This document shows, piece by piece, positions 1 to 9,468 of a stretch of DNA of 64,000 nucleotides (position 1 is the stretch's first letter; each line of letters opens with the position of its first letter). The position numbers and the translations under genes were made by a program. The notes below the pieces were generated by a model. The model had not been told where the DNA came from and made no database searches. It saw nothing but the letters and a program-made list of their open reading frames with translations. This stretch comes from Sphingobium limneticum (GTDB lineage Bacteria; Pseudomonadota; Alphaproteobacteria; Sphingomonadales; Sphingomonadaceae). The stretch covers positions 1 to 64,000 of the forward strand of contig NZ_VYPZ01000016.1 of the NCBI RefSeq assembly GCF_008710155.1, in the 5' to 3' direction.

Positions 1-99
1 TGGGACCGCATCAATCTCACCGGCGATTATATCTGGTCCGAGAGCCTCGACCTCGATGCCGATGGCCTCATGCCGCTGCTCATCAAGCCGCTACCGTGA
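1..99 (+). pseudogene. tnpA: 3' end of a Tn3-family transposase gene (partial)
   Basis: The first 32 codons are open and end at a TGA. They encode WDRINLTGDYIW followed by a short acidic and hydrophobic tail. An INLTGDYxW block close to the C terminus is typical of Tn3-family (DDE_Tnp_Tn3) transposases. The rest of the gene lies outside the window, so it is not known whether the transposase is intact. Its end lies about 70 bases before the first recognisable prolyl oligopeptidase codons, which fits a transposon end that truncated that gene. I could not identify a 38-bp terminal inverted repeat between the two. The call rests on one short motif. Confidence 0.6.
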
Positions 100-130
100 A
101 TCTGTGTCCGAATAATGTACAGAGGCCCAT

Positions 131-1300
131 ATGCGGGTGGTAACCCTCGAAGCTACCCGCCCACGCAGTCGGCCCAAGGAAGTGGTCGGCGAACGGCCCG
201 AAACGCTGGCCGGCGGCTCGCTGGTCGGCAACCGCATGATCCTGGCCTATATGAGCGACGCCCAAACCGTCGCCGAACTGGTCGAGCTGGACGGGCGCAA
301 GGTGACGGACGTGCCGCTCCCCGGCATGGGCACGGCCGCCGGTTTTGGCGGGCGGGAGGGCGATCCCGAAACCTTTTTCAGCTTCTCCGGCTTCGTCACC
401 CCGGCCAGCATCTATCGCTTCGACACGACCAGCCTGAAGAGCGAGCTGTTCGCCCAGCCAGACCTGCCCTTCAACCCGGACGATTTCGGCGTCGAACAGC
501 GGCTCTATCCGTCCAGGGACGGCACGCTGATCCCGATGACGGTCATCCGGCGCAAGACCCTGGCCGATCAGGCGATCGCCGCGCCCACCATTCTCTACGG
601 CTATGGCGGCTTCAACATCAGCCTCACGCCCGGCTATTCGGCCACGCGCATGGCCTGGCTGGAACAGGGCGGCGTCTATGCCATCGCCAATCTTCGCGGC
701 GGCGGCGAATATGGCAAGGCCTGGCATGAGGCCGGACGCGGCGCGAACAAGCAGAATGTGTTCGACGATTTCATCGCGGCGGCCGAATATCTGAAAGCCA
801 ATGGCTTCACGACCAAGGACGGCCTTGCGATCGAGGGACGCTCCAATGGCGGCCTGCTGGTCGGCGCTGTCGTCAACCAGCGCCCCGACCTGTTCGCCGC
901 CGCCCTGCCGGCTGTGGGCGTCATGGACATGCTGCGTTTCGATCGCTTCACGGCGGGCCGCTACTGGGTCGACGACTATGGATCGCCCGAAAAAGCGGCC
1001 GATTTCCCGCTGCTCTACGGCTACTCCCCTTATCACAACATCTTGGGCGGCAAGGCCTATCCAGCCATCCTCGTCTCCACCGCCGACACCGACGACCGGG
1101 TGGTTCCTGCCCACAGCTTCAAATATGCCGCCGCGCTTCAGGCCGCCGACCTCGGCGCCCGCCCCCGCCTGCTCCGCGTCGAAACCCGCGCCGGCCATGG
1201 CTCCGGCAAGCCGGTCGACAAGCTGATCGAGGAATATGCCGACAGCTACAGCTTCGCGGCTTACTTCACGGGACTGAAGATCAGGGCAAAACCGAACTGA
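131..1300 (+). pseudogene. Prolyl oligopeptidase (S9A), N-terminally truncated
   Basis: This is the C-terminal half of a serine peptidase of the prolyl oligopeptidase family, which cleaves short proline-containing peptides. Counting from the ATG at 131, the nucleophile motif GRSNGG puts Ser at 238, DTDDRV supplies the Asp and RAGHGSG the His, so the catalytic alpha/beta-hydrolase domain is complete. Family members are about 700 residues with a seven-bladed propeller before the catalytic domain. Here only about 375 native residues remain, starting near EVVGERPETLAG (from about 175), and most of the propeller is missing. The codons before that point belong to the adjoining transposon end. It is probably a non-functional relic of a Tn3-family insertion. 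Confidence 0.85.
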
Positions 1301-1363
1301 TGATCCTCCCCTGCGAGGGAAAGTGTATCATATCAGCAAGCAATGACGTGAACTTAGGGCTTT

Positions 1364-1432
1364 GCGTTCCCCGGCGCAGGCCGGGGTCCAGTTCTACGCC
1401 CTGAGCTGGACCCCGGCCTGCGCCGGGGAACG
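1364..1432. repeat. Perfect 28-bp inverted repeat (REP-like palindrome)
   Basis: The arms at 1364-1391 and 1405-1432 are perfect reverse complements of 28 bp (GCGTTCCCCGGCGCAGGCCG at the left end), separated by a 13-base spacer. The element lies between the truncated peptidase and the next gene. Palindromes with this CCCCGGC-GCAGGCCGGGG core are scattered through intergenic DNA of many sphingomonads, so it is best read as a REP/MITE-like repeat. A transcript would fold into a very stable hairpin and could also stop or protect RNA. No T tract follows, so it is not an ordinary intrinsic terminator. Confidence 0.75.
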
Positions 1433-1550
1433 CTCCATATCAATTAGCTTCATGGCGATTTGCCATTGGGCATCATGCAATGCTCCCCCGTTCACCCTCC
1501 CGACAGCCTGCCTCGTCTATGTCTCTCTTCATCGCAGGAGGCGTAGGATA

Positions 1551-2204
1551 ATGATCGGACCCAAGACCCGCTGGATGACAGGCGCAATGGTCGGCGCAGG
1601 GCTGCTGCTAGGCAGCATCAGCGCGGCCGAGGCTCGCCCGCGCTATGGTTATGGTGGGGGCTATGGCGGCGGCTACGGCAATGGCTGGGGCCATCAGGGC
1701 GGCTGGGACCGGCATCATCGCCGTGGAGACGGATTCGGCGTGGGCGATGCGATCGGCGTCGCCGCCATCATTGGCGCGGTCGCCATCGTCGCCAATTCCA
1801 TGTCGAAGGACAAGAAGGTCCGCGATCCCAATACCGGCGGCGAATATGACGCACCCCCACCCCGCACCGGCACCGACTATGGCAGCGACGTCCGCAACGA
1901 CTCGCGCCCGCGCGACGATGCCGACTTCTCCGACGTGGCGGGCACCAACAGCCCCGACGATGCCATGACCGACGCCTGCGCCGTTGCCGCCCGCGACGAA
2001 GCGGAACAGGACCATGGCGGCTATGCCGAAGTGCGCCACATGGAAACGCCCATCGCCACGGCGGACGGCTATAATATCGACGGCTATGTCGAAAGCCGCA
2101 CCAGCTATCGCGCCAATGACGGCACCAACCGCCGCTTCACCTGCACCATGAAAAACGGCCGCGTGGCGAACGTTTACATCAGCCGTGATCTGGTGATGCA
2201 GTAA
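1551..2204 (+). CDS. Secreted Gly/Tyr-rich hypothetical protein
   Basis: This encodes 217 residues. I chose the ATG at 1551 because a GGAGG lies just upstream and a signal peptide follows at once; the open frame extends further up only through the REP palindrome. Residues 1-29 form a signal peptide with a hydrophobic core (VGAGLLLG) and a likely cut after AEA. A YGGGYGGGYGNGWG stretch and a His/Arg patch come next. A second hydrophobic segment (GDAIGVAAIIGAVAIVANS) then suggests a membrane anchor or glycine-zipper-like helix. The C-terminal about 90 residues are folded-looking with two cysteines. I know similar proteins only as hypothetical envelope proteins of sphingomonads and assign no function. 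Confidence 0.75.
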   Translation: MIGPKTRWMTGAMVGAGLLLGSISAAEARPRYGYGGGYGGGYGNGWGHQGGWDRHHRRGDGFGVGDAIGVAAIIGAVAIVANSMSKDKKVRDPNTGGEYDAPPPRTGTDYGSDVRNDSRPRDDADFSDVAGTNSPDDAMTDACAVAARDEAEQDHGGYAEVRHMETPIATADGYNIDGYVESRTSYRANDGTNRRFTCTMKNGRVANVYISRDLVMQ

Positions 2205-2283
2205 AATAACACAGTCGAGTCGGTTTATCCTGTCCCGGCCTCCATTCGTCGTCTAGCATCGACGGCGAATCAGGAGGTTAGGA

Positions 2284-2883
2284 GTGAAAGCCTTTCTTTT
2301 CGCGCCGGAAAATATCGTCTTCGTGTCGGCGCTTGTACTGATGCTGCTGATCGGCGCGGTGCAGGCGCTGGGCTTTGCCGGCGACGCCGATCTGGATTTC
2401 GACAGTGACGTGGATCTGCTCGGCTGGCTCGGCCTTGGCCGCATCCCTCTGCTGGCGCTGGTTACCCTCTTCCTCACCCTCTTTGCGATCATCGGCCTGC
2501 TTGGCCAGCAGACGGCGCACGACGTGTGGGGTGGCATGATCACCCCTTGGATAGCCGTCCCCGCAGCCGGCGTTGCGGCGCTCCCTGCCACCGGCCTCGC
2601 CGCCCGCCTCATGGCCCCGCTCCTGCCGCAGGATCACACCACCGCCATCCCGCTCGACCATCTGGTCGGCAGCCATGCCCGCATCGTCACCGGTCGCGCC
2701 ACCAGCGGCTCGCCCGCCCGCGCCCGTGTCGAGGATCATCACGGCCAGCCCCACTATGTGATGGTCGAACCCGACAATGCCGGCCAGGCGCTGGAGGAAG
2801 GCGAAACCATCCTGCTCGTGCGCCGCGACGCGCATATCTTCCGCGCCATTTCCCGTGGCGATCATTACCTACCCCACCTCTAA
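2284..2883 (+). CDS. yqiJ: YqiJ-like OB-fold inner-membrane protein
   Basis: This encodes 199 residues from a GTG at 2284, with a strong AGGAGG at 2272-2277. There are three membrane segments (about residues 10-30, 55-80 and 90-115). The C-terminal domain (from about 125) is a small beta-rich OB fold of the NfeD/YqiJ type (GSHARIVTGRATSGSPARARV). YqiJ proteins partner flotillins in membrane microdomains. The flotillin gene starts 15 bases downstream, which makes an operon likely. An acidic segment (DADLDFDSDVDLLGWLGLG) connects the first two helices, as in other YqiJ proteins. Confidence 0.82.
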   Translation: MKAFLFAPENIVFVSALVLMLLIGAVQALGFAGDADLDFDSDVDLLGWLGLGRIPLLALVTLFLTLFAIIGLLGQQTAHDVWGGMITPWIAVPAAGVAALPATGLAARLMAPLLPQDHTTAIPLDHLVGSHARIVTGRATSGSPARARVEDHHGQPHYVMVEPDNAGQALEEGETILLVRRDAHIFRAISRGDHYLPHL

Positions 2884-2898
2884 GTCCAGGAGACAGAC

Positions 2899-4608
2899 AT
2901 GACCCTGCCTGCCGTCCAGCAAGGTTTTTCCATCCTTCCCTACGCGATGATCGCGGGCAGCGGCCTGCTGGTCCTGATCGTGCTGGGGATCGTGATCGCC
3001 CGCCTCTATAAGCGCGCGTCGAAGGAAATCGGCTTCGTCCGCACGGGCTTTGGCGGGGAGAAGGTGGTGATGAACGGCGGTGCGCTGGTGCTGCCGATCT
3101 TCCATGAAACGATGCCGGTCAACATGAACACCGTCCGCCTTGCCGTGGAGCGCAAGAATAGCGACGCGCTGATCACGCTCGATCGGCTGCGCATCGATGT
3201 GAAGGCCGAATTTTACGTCCGCGTCCGTCCCGACGCCCAGTCGATCGCCACCGCCGCGCAGACGCTCGGCATGCGCACCATGAACCCGGAAGCCTTGAAG
3301 GAACTGGTCGAGGGCAAATTTGTCGACGCGCTTCGCTCGGTCGCGGCAGGCATGACCATGAACCAGTTGCACGAACAGCGCGGCGACTTCGTGCAGAAGG
3401 TGCAGCAGGTGTCCTCGGTCGATCTCGCCATGAACGGCCTGGAACTGGAGAGCGTCTCGCTCACCGGCCTCGACCAGACCTCGATCGAGCATTTCAACGC
3501 CAACAATGCTTTCGACGCCGAGGGTCTGACCAAGCTGACCGAGCAGATCGAGTTGCGCAAGAAGACCCGCAACGACATCGAACAGGACACCCGCGTCCAG
3601 ATCGAGACGAAGAATCTGGAGGCCGAGCGCCAGTCGATGCTGATCGCGCGCGACACCGAATTTGCCCGGCTGGAACAGCAGCGGGAAGTGGAAATGCGCC
3701 GCGCCGTGCAATCGGCCGAGGTCGCCCGCGAACAGTCGCTGCGCAGCCAGGAAGCGGAACAGGCCAAGATCGAAGCCAAGAAGCTGGTCGATAGCCAGCA
3801 GATCGAGGCCGACCGCGCCGTGCAGCAGGCCAAAATCCAGCAGGCCCAGTCCCTTGAACTCGCGCGGCAGGAACAGCAGATCGCGGTCCAGAACAAGAGC
3901 CGCGAGGAAAGCCAAGCCAAGGCGCAGGCCGACGAGGCCCGCGCCAAGGCCGTCGCTGCCGAGGAACAGGTCCAGACCTCCCGCGCCACCGAAATCGCCG
4001 AGCGCGCCAAGCGGATCGAACTGATCGACGCCTCCCGCGAAGCCGAGCGCGCCGCCATCTCGATCCGGGTCGAGGCGGAGGCCGAGAAACAGGTTGCCGC
4101 GGACCGCGCCGAAGCCCTGCGTGTCGCGGCCGAAGGCGAGGCCGAAGCCGCCAAGCTACGTGCCGAGGCTGACCGCGTCCGCTTCGAGGTGGAAGCCGCC
4201 GGCCAGCGCGCCGTCAACGAAGCGGCGAACCTGCTGTCGTCCGACCAGGTGTCGCTCCAGACCAAGCTGGCGCTGCTGAAAGTCTTGCCCGACCTGATCC
4301 GTGAGGCCGCCAAGCCGATGGAATCGATCGACTCGATCAAGATCGTGCAGGTCGATGGCCTGACCGGTAGCAATGGCGGCACAGACGGACTAGTAAATGC
4401 CGGCGGCGACCAGAATCTCGCCAGCGCCGCCGTCTCCGCGGCGCTCCGTTACCGCGCCCAGGCCCCGGTGATCGACGGCCTGATGAAGGAACTCGGCCTC
4501 GACGGCTCGAATCTCGACACGCTGGTGAAAAGCGCAGTCGATCCGGCCCCCATCGCGCCGGTGATCGTGGAAAAGATCCTGCCGGAAAAGGACAGGGCGG
4601 ACGGCTAA
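2899..4608 (+). CDS. yqiK: Flotillin family protein (YqiK/SPFH)
   Basis: This encodes 569 residues. One N-terminal membrane helix (about residues 14-36) is followed by an SPFH/band-7 domain (about 45-210). A long Ala/Glu/Gln/Arg-rich coiled coil (about 210-430) and a C-terminal flotillin region come next. The length and order match YqiK flotillins, which oligomerise at the inner membrane and organise microdomains. A ribosome site (CAGGAG) sits before ATG 2899. The gene is coupled to the upstream YqiJ-like gene. Nothing in it is broken. Confidence 0.9.
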   Translation: MTLPAVQQGFSILPYAMIAGSGLLVLIVLGIVIARLYKRASKEIGFVRTGFGGEKVVMNGGALVLPIFHETMPVNMNTVRLAVERKNSDALITLDRLRIDVKAEFYVRVRPDAQSIATAAQTLGMRTMNPEALKELVEGKFVDALRSVAAGMTMNQLHEQRGDFVQKVQQVSSVDLAMNGLELESVSLTGLDQTSIEHFNANNAFDAEGLTKLTEQIELRKKTRNDIEQDTRVQIETKNLEAERQSMLIARDTEFARLEQQREVEMRRAVQSAEVAREQSLRSQEAEQAKIEAKKLVDSQQIEADRAVQQAKIQQAQSLELARQEQQIAVQNKSREESQAKAQADEARAKAVAAEEQVQTSRATEIAERAKRIELIDASREAERAAISIRVEAEAEKQVAADRAEALRVAAEGEAEAAKLRAEADRVRFEVEAAGQRAVNEAANLLSSDQVSLQTKLALLKVLPDLIREAAKPMESIDSIKIVQVDGLTGSNGGTDGLVNAGGDQNLASAAVSAALRYRAQAPVIDGLMKELGLDGSNLDTLVKSAVDPAPIAPVIVEKILPEKDRADG

Positions 4609-4624
4609 GTAGAAGCAAGGCGCG

Positions 4625-4646
4625 CCCCTCCCGCCTGCGGGAGGGG
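4625..4646. terminator. GC-rich hairpin after the flotillin gene
   Basis: A 10-bp perfect stem (CCCCTCCCGC at 4625-4634, GCGGGAGGGG at 4637-4646) has almost no loop and follows the flotillin stop codon by 16 bases. Position and stability suit transcription termination for yqiJ-yqiK, but there is no run of T, so a classical intrinsic terminator is not shown. It could also be a small repeat. Confidence 0.4.
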
Positions 4647-4789
4647 GGACGTATGTCGCCTTCCTGCCGCTTAGATGTCGCACCACTGGCGCATCCCTGT
4701 CGCAATCGCCCCGAAATTGCCCGACGACACTGTGAACTTCGGCGGCGTAACCCTTGGCAACCCCCGCGCATCCCTATAGCCCCACCGCC

Positions 4790-6013
4790 ATGACCGCACC
4801 TGCCTCCCCGCGTCGCACCGCTGCGATCATCTTCATCCTCATCACGGCGCTGCTCGACGTCATGTCGATGGGGATCGTCATCCCGGTCCTGCCGCAACTG
4901 ATCGAAACGCTCTCCGGCTCGGATGCGGCGGCGGGCATGTGGAATGGCCTGTTCGTCGCCCTCTGGGCGGGTATGCAATTCATCTGCTCGCCCCTAATCG
5001 GCTCGCTGTCCGATCGGTTCGGCCGCCGCCCGGTGATCCTCATCTCGGTCGCCGGCCTCGCGCTCGACTATGTGTTGATGGCGCTGGCCCCCAATCTCTG
5101 GTGGCTGGCATTGGGCCGCATCCTGGCGGGCGTCACTTCGTCCAGTTTCACCTCCACCTTCGCTTATATGGCCGACATCACCCCGCCGGAGGGCCGGGCG
5201 AAGGGCTATGGCCTGATCGGCGCGGCCTTCAGCGCCGGCTTCGTCGCCGGACCCCTGATCGGCGGCCTGCTGGGCGAAATATCGCACCGTGCGCCCTTCT
5301 GGGCCGCCGCCGCCCTCTCCGCCCTCGCCTTCCTCTATGGCCTCATCGTCCTGCCCGAATCGCTGGCACCCGAAAAACGCATGGCCTTCAGCTGGCGCCG
5401 CGCCAATCCGTTCGGCGCATTGAAGCTGCTGCAATCCCACCCGGAACTCTCCAGCCTCGCGGTCGGCAATTTCCTACTCTATTTCGCCCATCATATCTTT
5501 TCGGCCATCTTCGTCCTCTATGCCGGCGACCGTTATGGCTGGAGCGCGTGGCAGGTGGGCAGCCTGCTGGCGCTGGTCGGCCTGCTCGACATGGGGGTGC
5601 AGGGACTGCTGGTCGGCCCGGTGGTCAAGCGGCTGGGCGATCGCACCACCATGGTCGTGGGCCTGTGCTTCGGCGCGATCGGCATCGCCTCCATGGGCCT
5701 TGCCTCCACCGCCACCCTCTTCATCGCCGCCATCTTCCCCAACGCACTCTGGGGCCTGGCCATGCCGACCATCCAGTCGCTGATGACGCGCCATGTCTCC
5801 GAATCCGAACAGGGCCAGTTGCAGGGCGCGAACAACAGCGTCGGCGCCATCGCCGGCGTCATCTCCCCGCTCTTCTTCGGCGCCATCTATTCGCTGTCCG
5901 TCGGCCCCAAGCCGACCCTGCCCTATATCGGCACCGCCTTCCTGATCGCGGCCGCCATCCTCGCCGGCGCGGCGCTGATCGGCTGGCGGGCGGGGCGCCA
6001 ATTCCAATCATAG
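4790..6013 (+). CDS. MFS exporter, TCR/Tet (TetA-like) family
   Basis: This encodes 407 residues with 12 predicted membrane helices. The MFS motif A between helices 2 and 3 reads [14 protein letters not shown], and motif C in helix 5 is visible as [16 protein letters not shown]. These place it in the drug:H+ antiporter (DHA1) branch near TetA-like proteins, which exchange a drug for a proton at the inner membrane. The substrate cannot be told. A TTG at 4754 would add 12 poorly conserved residues; ATG 4790 places the first helix at a normal position. No tetR-type regulator is adjacent, so this is probably a housekeeping paralogue and not a resistance gene. Confidence 0.85.
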   Translation: MTAPASPRRTAAIIFILITALLDVMSMGIVIPVLPQLIETLSGSDAAAGMWNGLFVALWAGMQFICSPLIGSLSDRFGRRPVILISVAGLALDYVLMALAPNLWWLALGRILAGVTSSSFTSTFAYMADITPPEGRAKGYGLIGAAFSAGFVAGPLIGGLLGEISHRAPFWAAAALSALAFLYGLIVLPESLAPEKRMAFSWRRANPFGALKLLQSHPELSSLAVGNFLLYFAHHIFSAIFVLYAGDRYGWSAWQVGSLLALVGLLDMGVQGLLVGPVVKRLGDRTTMVVGLCFGAIGIASMGLASTATLFIAAIFPNALWGLAMPTIQSLMTRHVSESEQGQLQGANNSVGAIAGVISPLFFGAIYSLSVGPKPTLPYIGTAFLIAAAILAGAALIGWRAGRQFQS

Positions 6014-6098
6014 CGTTTCAAGGCATAACTGGACATATGGGGACGGGGCCTCTAACCGGGCGCGAATCCCTTCCCACGCTCGATATAAAGGCGATTCG

Positions 6099-7658
6099 AT
6101 GACGCTGCCCCTTCAGGATTCCATCCTTATCGTGGACTTCGGCAGCCAGGTGACTCAGCTCATCGCCCGGCGCGTCCGCGAAGCCGGCGTCTATTCCGAG
6201 ATCGCCCCCTTCAACGCCGCGGCCGAAGCATTCGAGCGCATGAAGCCCAAGGGCATCATCCTCTCTGGCGGCCCTTCTTCGGTCATGTGGGAAGACAGCC
6301 CCCGCGCGCCGCAGCATTTCTTCGACGCGGGCATCCCGATCCTTGGCATCTGCTACGGCCAGCAGACGATGATGCAGCAGCTGGGCGGCAATGTCGAAGG
6401 CGGCGAGAGCGGCGAATTCGGCCGTGCCTTCATCGAGGTGAAGAAGGATTGCGCCCTGTTCGACGGCCTGTGGACCAGCGGTGAAAATCACCAGGTCTGG
6501 ATGAGCCATGGCGACAAGGTGACGCAGCTGGCCCCCGGTTTCGAGGTCGTCGCGACCAGCGAAGGCGCGCCCTATGCCATCACCGCGAACGAAGCCAAGC
6601 GCTTCTACGCCACCCAATTCCACCCCGAAGTCGTCCACACGCCGGACGGCGCCAAGCTGCTCGCCAATTTCGTGCGCCATGTCTGCGGCCTCGCCGGCGA
6701 CTGGACCATGGCGGAATTCCGCGCGACCAAGATCGCCGAAATCCGCGCGCAGGTCGGCGAAGGCCGCGTCATCTGCGGCCTGTCGGGCGGCGTCGACAGC
6801 GCGGTTGCGGCCGTCCTGATCCATGAAGCGATCGGCGACCAGCTGACCTGCGTCTTCGTCGACCATGGCCTGATGCGTCTGGGCGAAGCCGAGCAGGTGG
6901 TCAGCCTGTTCCGCGAACATTATGGCATCAAACTGGTCCATGTGAACGCAGAGGACCGCTTCCTGGGTGGCCTCGCCGGCCTCACCGACCCGGAAAAGAA
7001 GCGCAAGTTCATCGGCGGCGAATTCATCGCCGTGTTCGAGGAGGAGGCCGCGAAGATCGGCGGCGCGGATTTCCTCGCGCAGGGCACCCTCTATCCCGAC
7101 GTGATCGAATCGGTCAGCTTCACCGGCGGCCCTTCGGTCACGATCAAGTCGCACCATAATGTCGGCGGCCTGCCCGAACGCATGAACATGAAGCTGGTCG
7201 AACCGCTGCGTGAGTTGTTCAAGGATGAAGTGCGCGTGCTGGGCAAGGAACTGGGCCTGCCCGACATCTTCGTCGGCCGCCACCCCTTCCCCGGACCCGG
7301 CCTTGCCATCCGCATCCCCGGTGAAGTCACCAAGGAACGCTGCGACATATTGCGCAAGGCGGACTTCATCTATCTGGAGGAAATCCGCAACGCTGGCCTC
7401 TACGACGCGATCTGGCAGGCGTTTGCGGTTCTGCTCCCGGTCCGTACCGTGGGCGTGATGGGCGATCATCGCACCTATGACAGCGTCTGCGCCGTGCGCG
7501 CCGTCACCTCCACCGACGGCATGACCGCCGACATCTATCCCTTCGACGCCGCCTTCCTCAGCCGCGTCGCCACCCGCATCATCAATGAGGTGAAGGGCAT
7601 CAACCGCGTGGTGTATGATTACACGTCGAAGCCGCCCGGCACGATCGAGTGGGAATGA
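6099..7658 (+). CDS. guaA: GMP synthase (glutamine-hydrolysing)
   Basis: This encodes 519 residues, the normal full length. It converts XMP, ATP and glutamine to GMP in the cytosol. Residues 1-200 are the class I glutamine amidotransferase domain: nucleophile Cys85 in GICYGQQ, then the FHPEV His/Glu pair. SGGVDSAV in the middle is the PP-loop of the ATP pyrophosphatase domain. The C terminus [10 protein letters not shown] is the dimerisation end and is intact. The 3' end of guaA is a known integration target for genomic islands, and the tyrosine integrase that follows indicates that the last codons here lie inside the attachment site. Confidence 0.97.
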   Translation: MTLPLQDSILIVDFGSQVTQLIARRVREAGVYSEIAPFNAAAEAFERMKPKGIILSGGPSSVMWEDSPRAPQHFFDAGIPILGICYGQQTMMQQLGGNVEGGESGEFGRAFIEVKKDCALFDGLWTSGENHQVWMSHGDKVTQLAPGFEVVATSEGAPYAITANEAKRFYATQFHPEVVHTPDGAKLLANFVRHVCGLAGDWTMAEFRATKIAEIRAQVGEGRVICGLSGGVDSAVAAVLIHEAIGDQLTCVFVDHGLMRLGEAEQVVSLFREHYGIKLVHVNAEDRFLGGLAGLTDPEKKRKFIGGEFIAVFEEEAAKIGGADFLAQGTLYPDVIESVSFTGGPSVTIKSHHNVGGLPERMNMKLVEPLRELFKDEVRVLGKELGLPDIFVGRHPFPGPGLAIRIPGEVTKERCDILRKADFIYLEEIRNAGLYDAIWQAFAVLLPVRTVGVMGDHRTYDSVCAVRAVTSTDGMTADIYPFDAAFLSRVATRIINEVKGINRVVYDYTSKPPGTIEWE

Positions 7659-7660
7659 TT
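7610..7660. other. guaA: Probable attL: ICE integration site at the 3' end of guaA
   Basis: The sequence changes from chromosomal housekeeping genes to integrase and conjugation genes exactly at the guaA stop codon. Integrases of this family recombine within the last 20-50 bp of guaA and restore the gene with an element-borne copy. The exact core cannot be set from this window, because the matching direct repeat (attR) should lie beyond the right edge. The boundaries given are approximate. Confidence 0.6.
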
Positions 7661-7784
7661 CGGGGCCATTTTTGGCTATCGCGATCAATCGGCAAAGCTC
7701 GGTCAAAGCATTGAAATAAAAAGACTATCTCACGCTATCTATCGAGGTCAATCGCGGAGCAGCGGTTGGCCCTGGCGTCCTGCG

Positions 7785-7930
7785 TGACGGTATCCGGCAA
7801 ACTTGCACTTGGCCCAATCCAGCGATACCGTCAGAGGTATTGAAGCCAGTGACGGTATTCTTTCCGCACTAAGCCATTGTAAATCATGCGACAATTTCGG
7901 CAGAATTGCCGAAAATCGCCTGACGGTATT
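7785..7930. promoter_or_regulatory. Four TGACGGTAT repeats: candidate integrase arm-type sites
   Basis: The 9-mer TGACGGTAT occurs at 7785-7793, 7850-7858 and 7921-7929 in direct orientation, and as ATACCGTCA at 7825-7833. All four lie between the guaA end and the integrase start, in a 291-bp stretch with no gene. The integrase has an N-terminal arm-DNA-binding domain, and such proteins bind short repeats placed between the att core and int. The last copy lies 20 bp before the integrase ATG, so occupancy could also repress int. Confidence 0.6.
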
Positions 7931-7949
7931 TTGCGTAGAGGAGGTCGGT

Positions 7950-9206
7950 ATGCTCACCGATGTTGCCCTTAAGAACCTGAAACCACGCGAAAAAGCATAC
8001 AAGGTCACGGACCGTGACGGCCTTTATGTTCAGGTCTCAACCTCCGGGACGCTGACGTTTCGGCTGGACTACCGGCTGCATGGGCGACGCGAGACGCTGA
8101 CGCTCGGGAAGTACGGTCCCTCCGGTTTGTCCCTTGCTCGAGCCCGTGAAGCGACGATCGACGCTAAACGTGCAGTCTTCGAAGGCAGGTCCCCTGCCCA
8201 GGAAAAGCAGCGCGACAAACGCCGGATCAAAGAGGCCAAGAGCTTCGGTGAGTTTGGTGAGCGCTGGTTGGTGAAGGCGCCGATGGCGGACAGCACCCGC
8301 GCAATGCGGCGTTCGATCTTCGAACGAGAGCTTCTGCCAGTCTGGAAGAATCGGCTGCTGACAGAAATCACGCCGGATGACCTGCGCGCCCACTGCGGCA
8401 AGATCGTCGATCGCGGCGCTCCGGCGACTGCGATCCATGTCCGCGACATCCTGAAGCAGATCTACGGATTTGCGATCTTGCACGGCGAGAAGGTCGCCAA
8501 TCCGGCCGACGATGTCGGCCCCGCCTCGATCGCGAAGTTCGTTCCAAAGGACCGGTCGCTGTCGCCGACGGAAATTCGCGTGATGCTCAAGCAGCTCGAC
8601 CATGTGGCGACGCTGCCAACGATCCGACTCGGGATGCGCCTCTTTCTGCTGACAATGGTGCGCAAGAGCGAGCTGCAGGATGCGGTCTGGGACGAGGTGG
8701 ACTTCGAGAACGCCGTGTGGACGATCCCCAAGGAACGCATGAAGCGATCCAAGGCGCATAACGTCTATCTCTCGCAGCAATGCCTCGACATCATGATCGC
8801 GTTGAAGACCTGCGCGGGTAACTCGCGCTACCTTCTGCCGTCTCGGTATGATGCGGATGCGCCGATGTCCCGGGCGACCTTTAATCGCGTCACCTATGCC
8901 GTCGTGGAGCGTGCGCAGAAGGAAGGCTTACCGCTGGAGCCGTTCACGGTACATGACTTGCGCCGCACCGGATCGACCCTGCTCAACGAACTGGGGTTCA
9001 ACAGTGACTGGATCGAAAAGTGCCTGGCCCATGAAGATGGGCGATCCTCGCGCGGCGTCTACAACAAGGCGGAGTACGAGCATCAGCGGCGGCATATGAT
9101 GCAGGAGTGGTCTGATATCATCGATGCTTGGGTGGCGGGGCAGAAGCGCGTGCCGGTCCTGATTCCGCCCTCGATGCCTATGCTCGTGCCTGATCCGGCG
9201 CTTTGA
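7950..9206 (+). CDS. int: Tyrosine-type site-specific integrase of the ICE
   Basis: This encodes 418 residues. ATG 7950 was chosen because GAGGAGG lies just before it and the Arm-DNA-binding (DUF4102) domain starts there (MLTDVALKNLKP to about residue 90). A core-binding SAM-like domain spans about 100-195 and the catalytic domain about 215-390. Visible catalytic residues are Arg in MVRKSEL, HDLRRTG (HxxR), His in LAHEDG and the nucleophile Tyr in NKAEY. It excises and integrates the element at guaA. Its 3' end overlaps the convergent alpA gene by 29 bp. Confidence 0.93.
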   Translation: MLTDVALKNLKPREKAYKVTDRDGLYVQVSTSGTLTFRLDYRLHGRRETLTLGKYGPSGLSLARAREATIDAKRAVFEGRSPAQEKQRDKRRIKEAKSFGEFGERWLVKAPMADSTRAMRRSIFERELLPVWKNRLLTEITPDDLRAHCGKIVDRGAPATAIHVRDILKQIYGFAILHGEKVANPADDVGPASIAKFVPKDRSLSPTEIRVMLKQLDHVATLPTIRLGMRLFLLTMVRKSELQDAVWDEVDFENAVWTIPKERMKRSKAHNVYLSQQCLDIMIALKTCAGNSRYLLPSRYDADAPMSRATFNRVTYAVVERAQKEGLPLEPFTVHDLRRTGSTLLNELGFNSDWIEKCLAHEDGRSSRGVYNKAEYEHQRRHMMQEWSDIIDAWVAGQKRVPVLIPPSMPMLVPDPAL

Positions 9207-9468
9207 CGGGGCGCGCCTTGCGCTTGCGTACATCAGGATGCGGCGCGCGGTCGATGGGCGATCGCCGAGCTGTCGCCAGGCGCTCGGTCAGCCACGCTTC
9301 GACCTCGGCCAGATCCCACACCACACAGCGCGGGGTGAGCGCAAAGCGACGAGGGAATTCGCCGCGCAGTTCCATCTCGTAGATGGTGGTGTCGGCCAGC
9401 GGTATGATCTGCCGAAGCTCATGGCGGCGGATCATCCGCTTTTTGAGGGCCTCAGGTTTCGTCGACAT
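9178..9468 (-). CDS. alpA: AlpA-family DNA-binding regulator (excisionase-like)
   Basis: This encodes 96 residues. ATG 9468 was chosen because the AlpA/MerR-like helix-turn-helix follows directly (PLADTTIYEMELRGEFPRRF, then VVWDLAEVEAWL). AlpA proteins activate integrase or act as recombination directionality factors for mobile elements. The gene is convergent with int and overlaps its end by 29 bp, so reading one may reduce the other. The C terminus is Arg/Lys/Pro rich and likely disordered. Confidence 0.85.
   Translation of the reverse strand: MSTKPEALKKRMIRRHELRQIIPLADTTIYEMELRGEFPRRFALTPRCVVWDLAEVEAWLTERLATARRSPIDRAPHPDVRKRKARPVKAPDQARA

Noticed and set aside
100..170. Tn3 terminal inverted repeat
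   Set aside because: I looked for the 38-bp GGGG...TAAG pattern next to the transposase end but found no convincing match.
83..1198. 371-codon minus-strand open frame opposite the peptidase
   Set aside because: The plus strand carries the catalytic triad of a known family; the antisense product has no recognisable fold.
6018..7706. 562-codon minus-strand open frame opposite guaA
   Set aside because: It mirrors a full, conserved gene; its His/Asp/Gly-rich product is what GC-rich antisense frames produce and has no start signal or domain.
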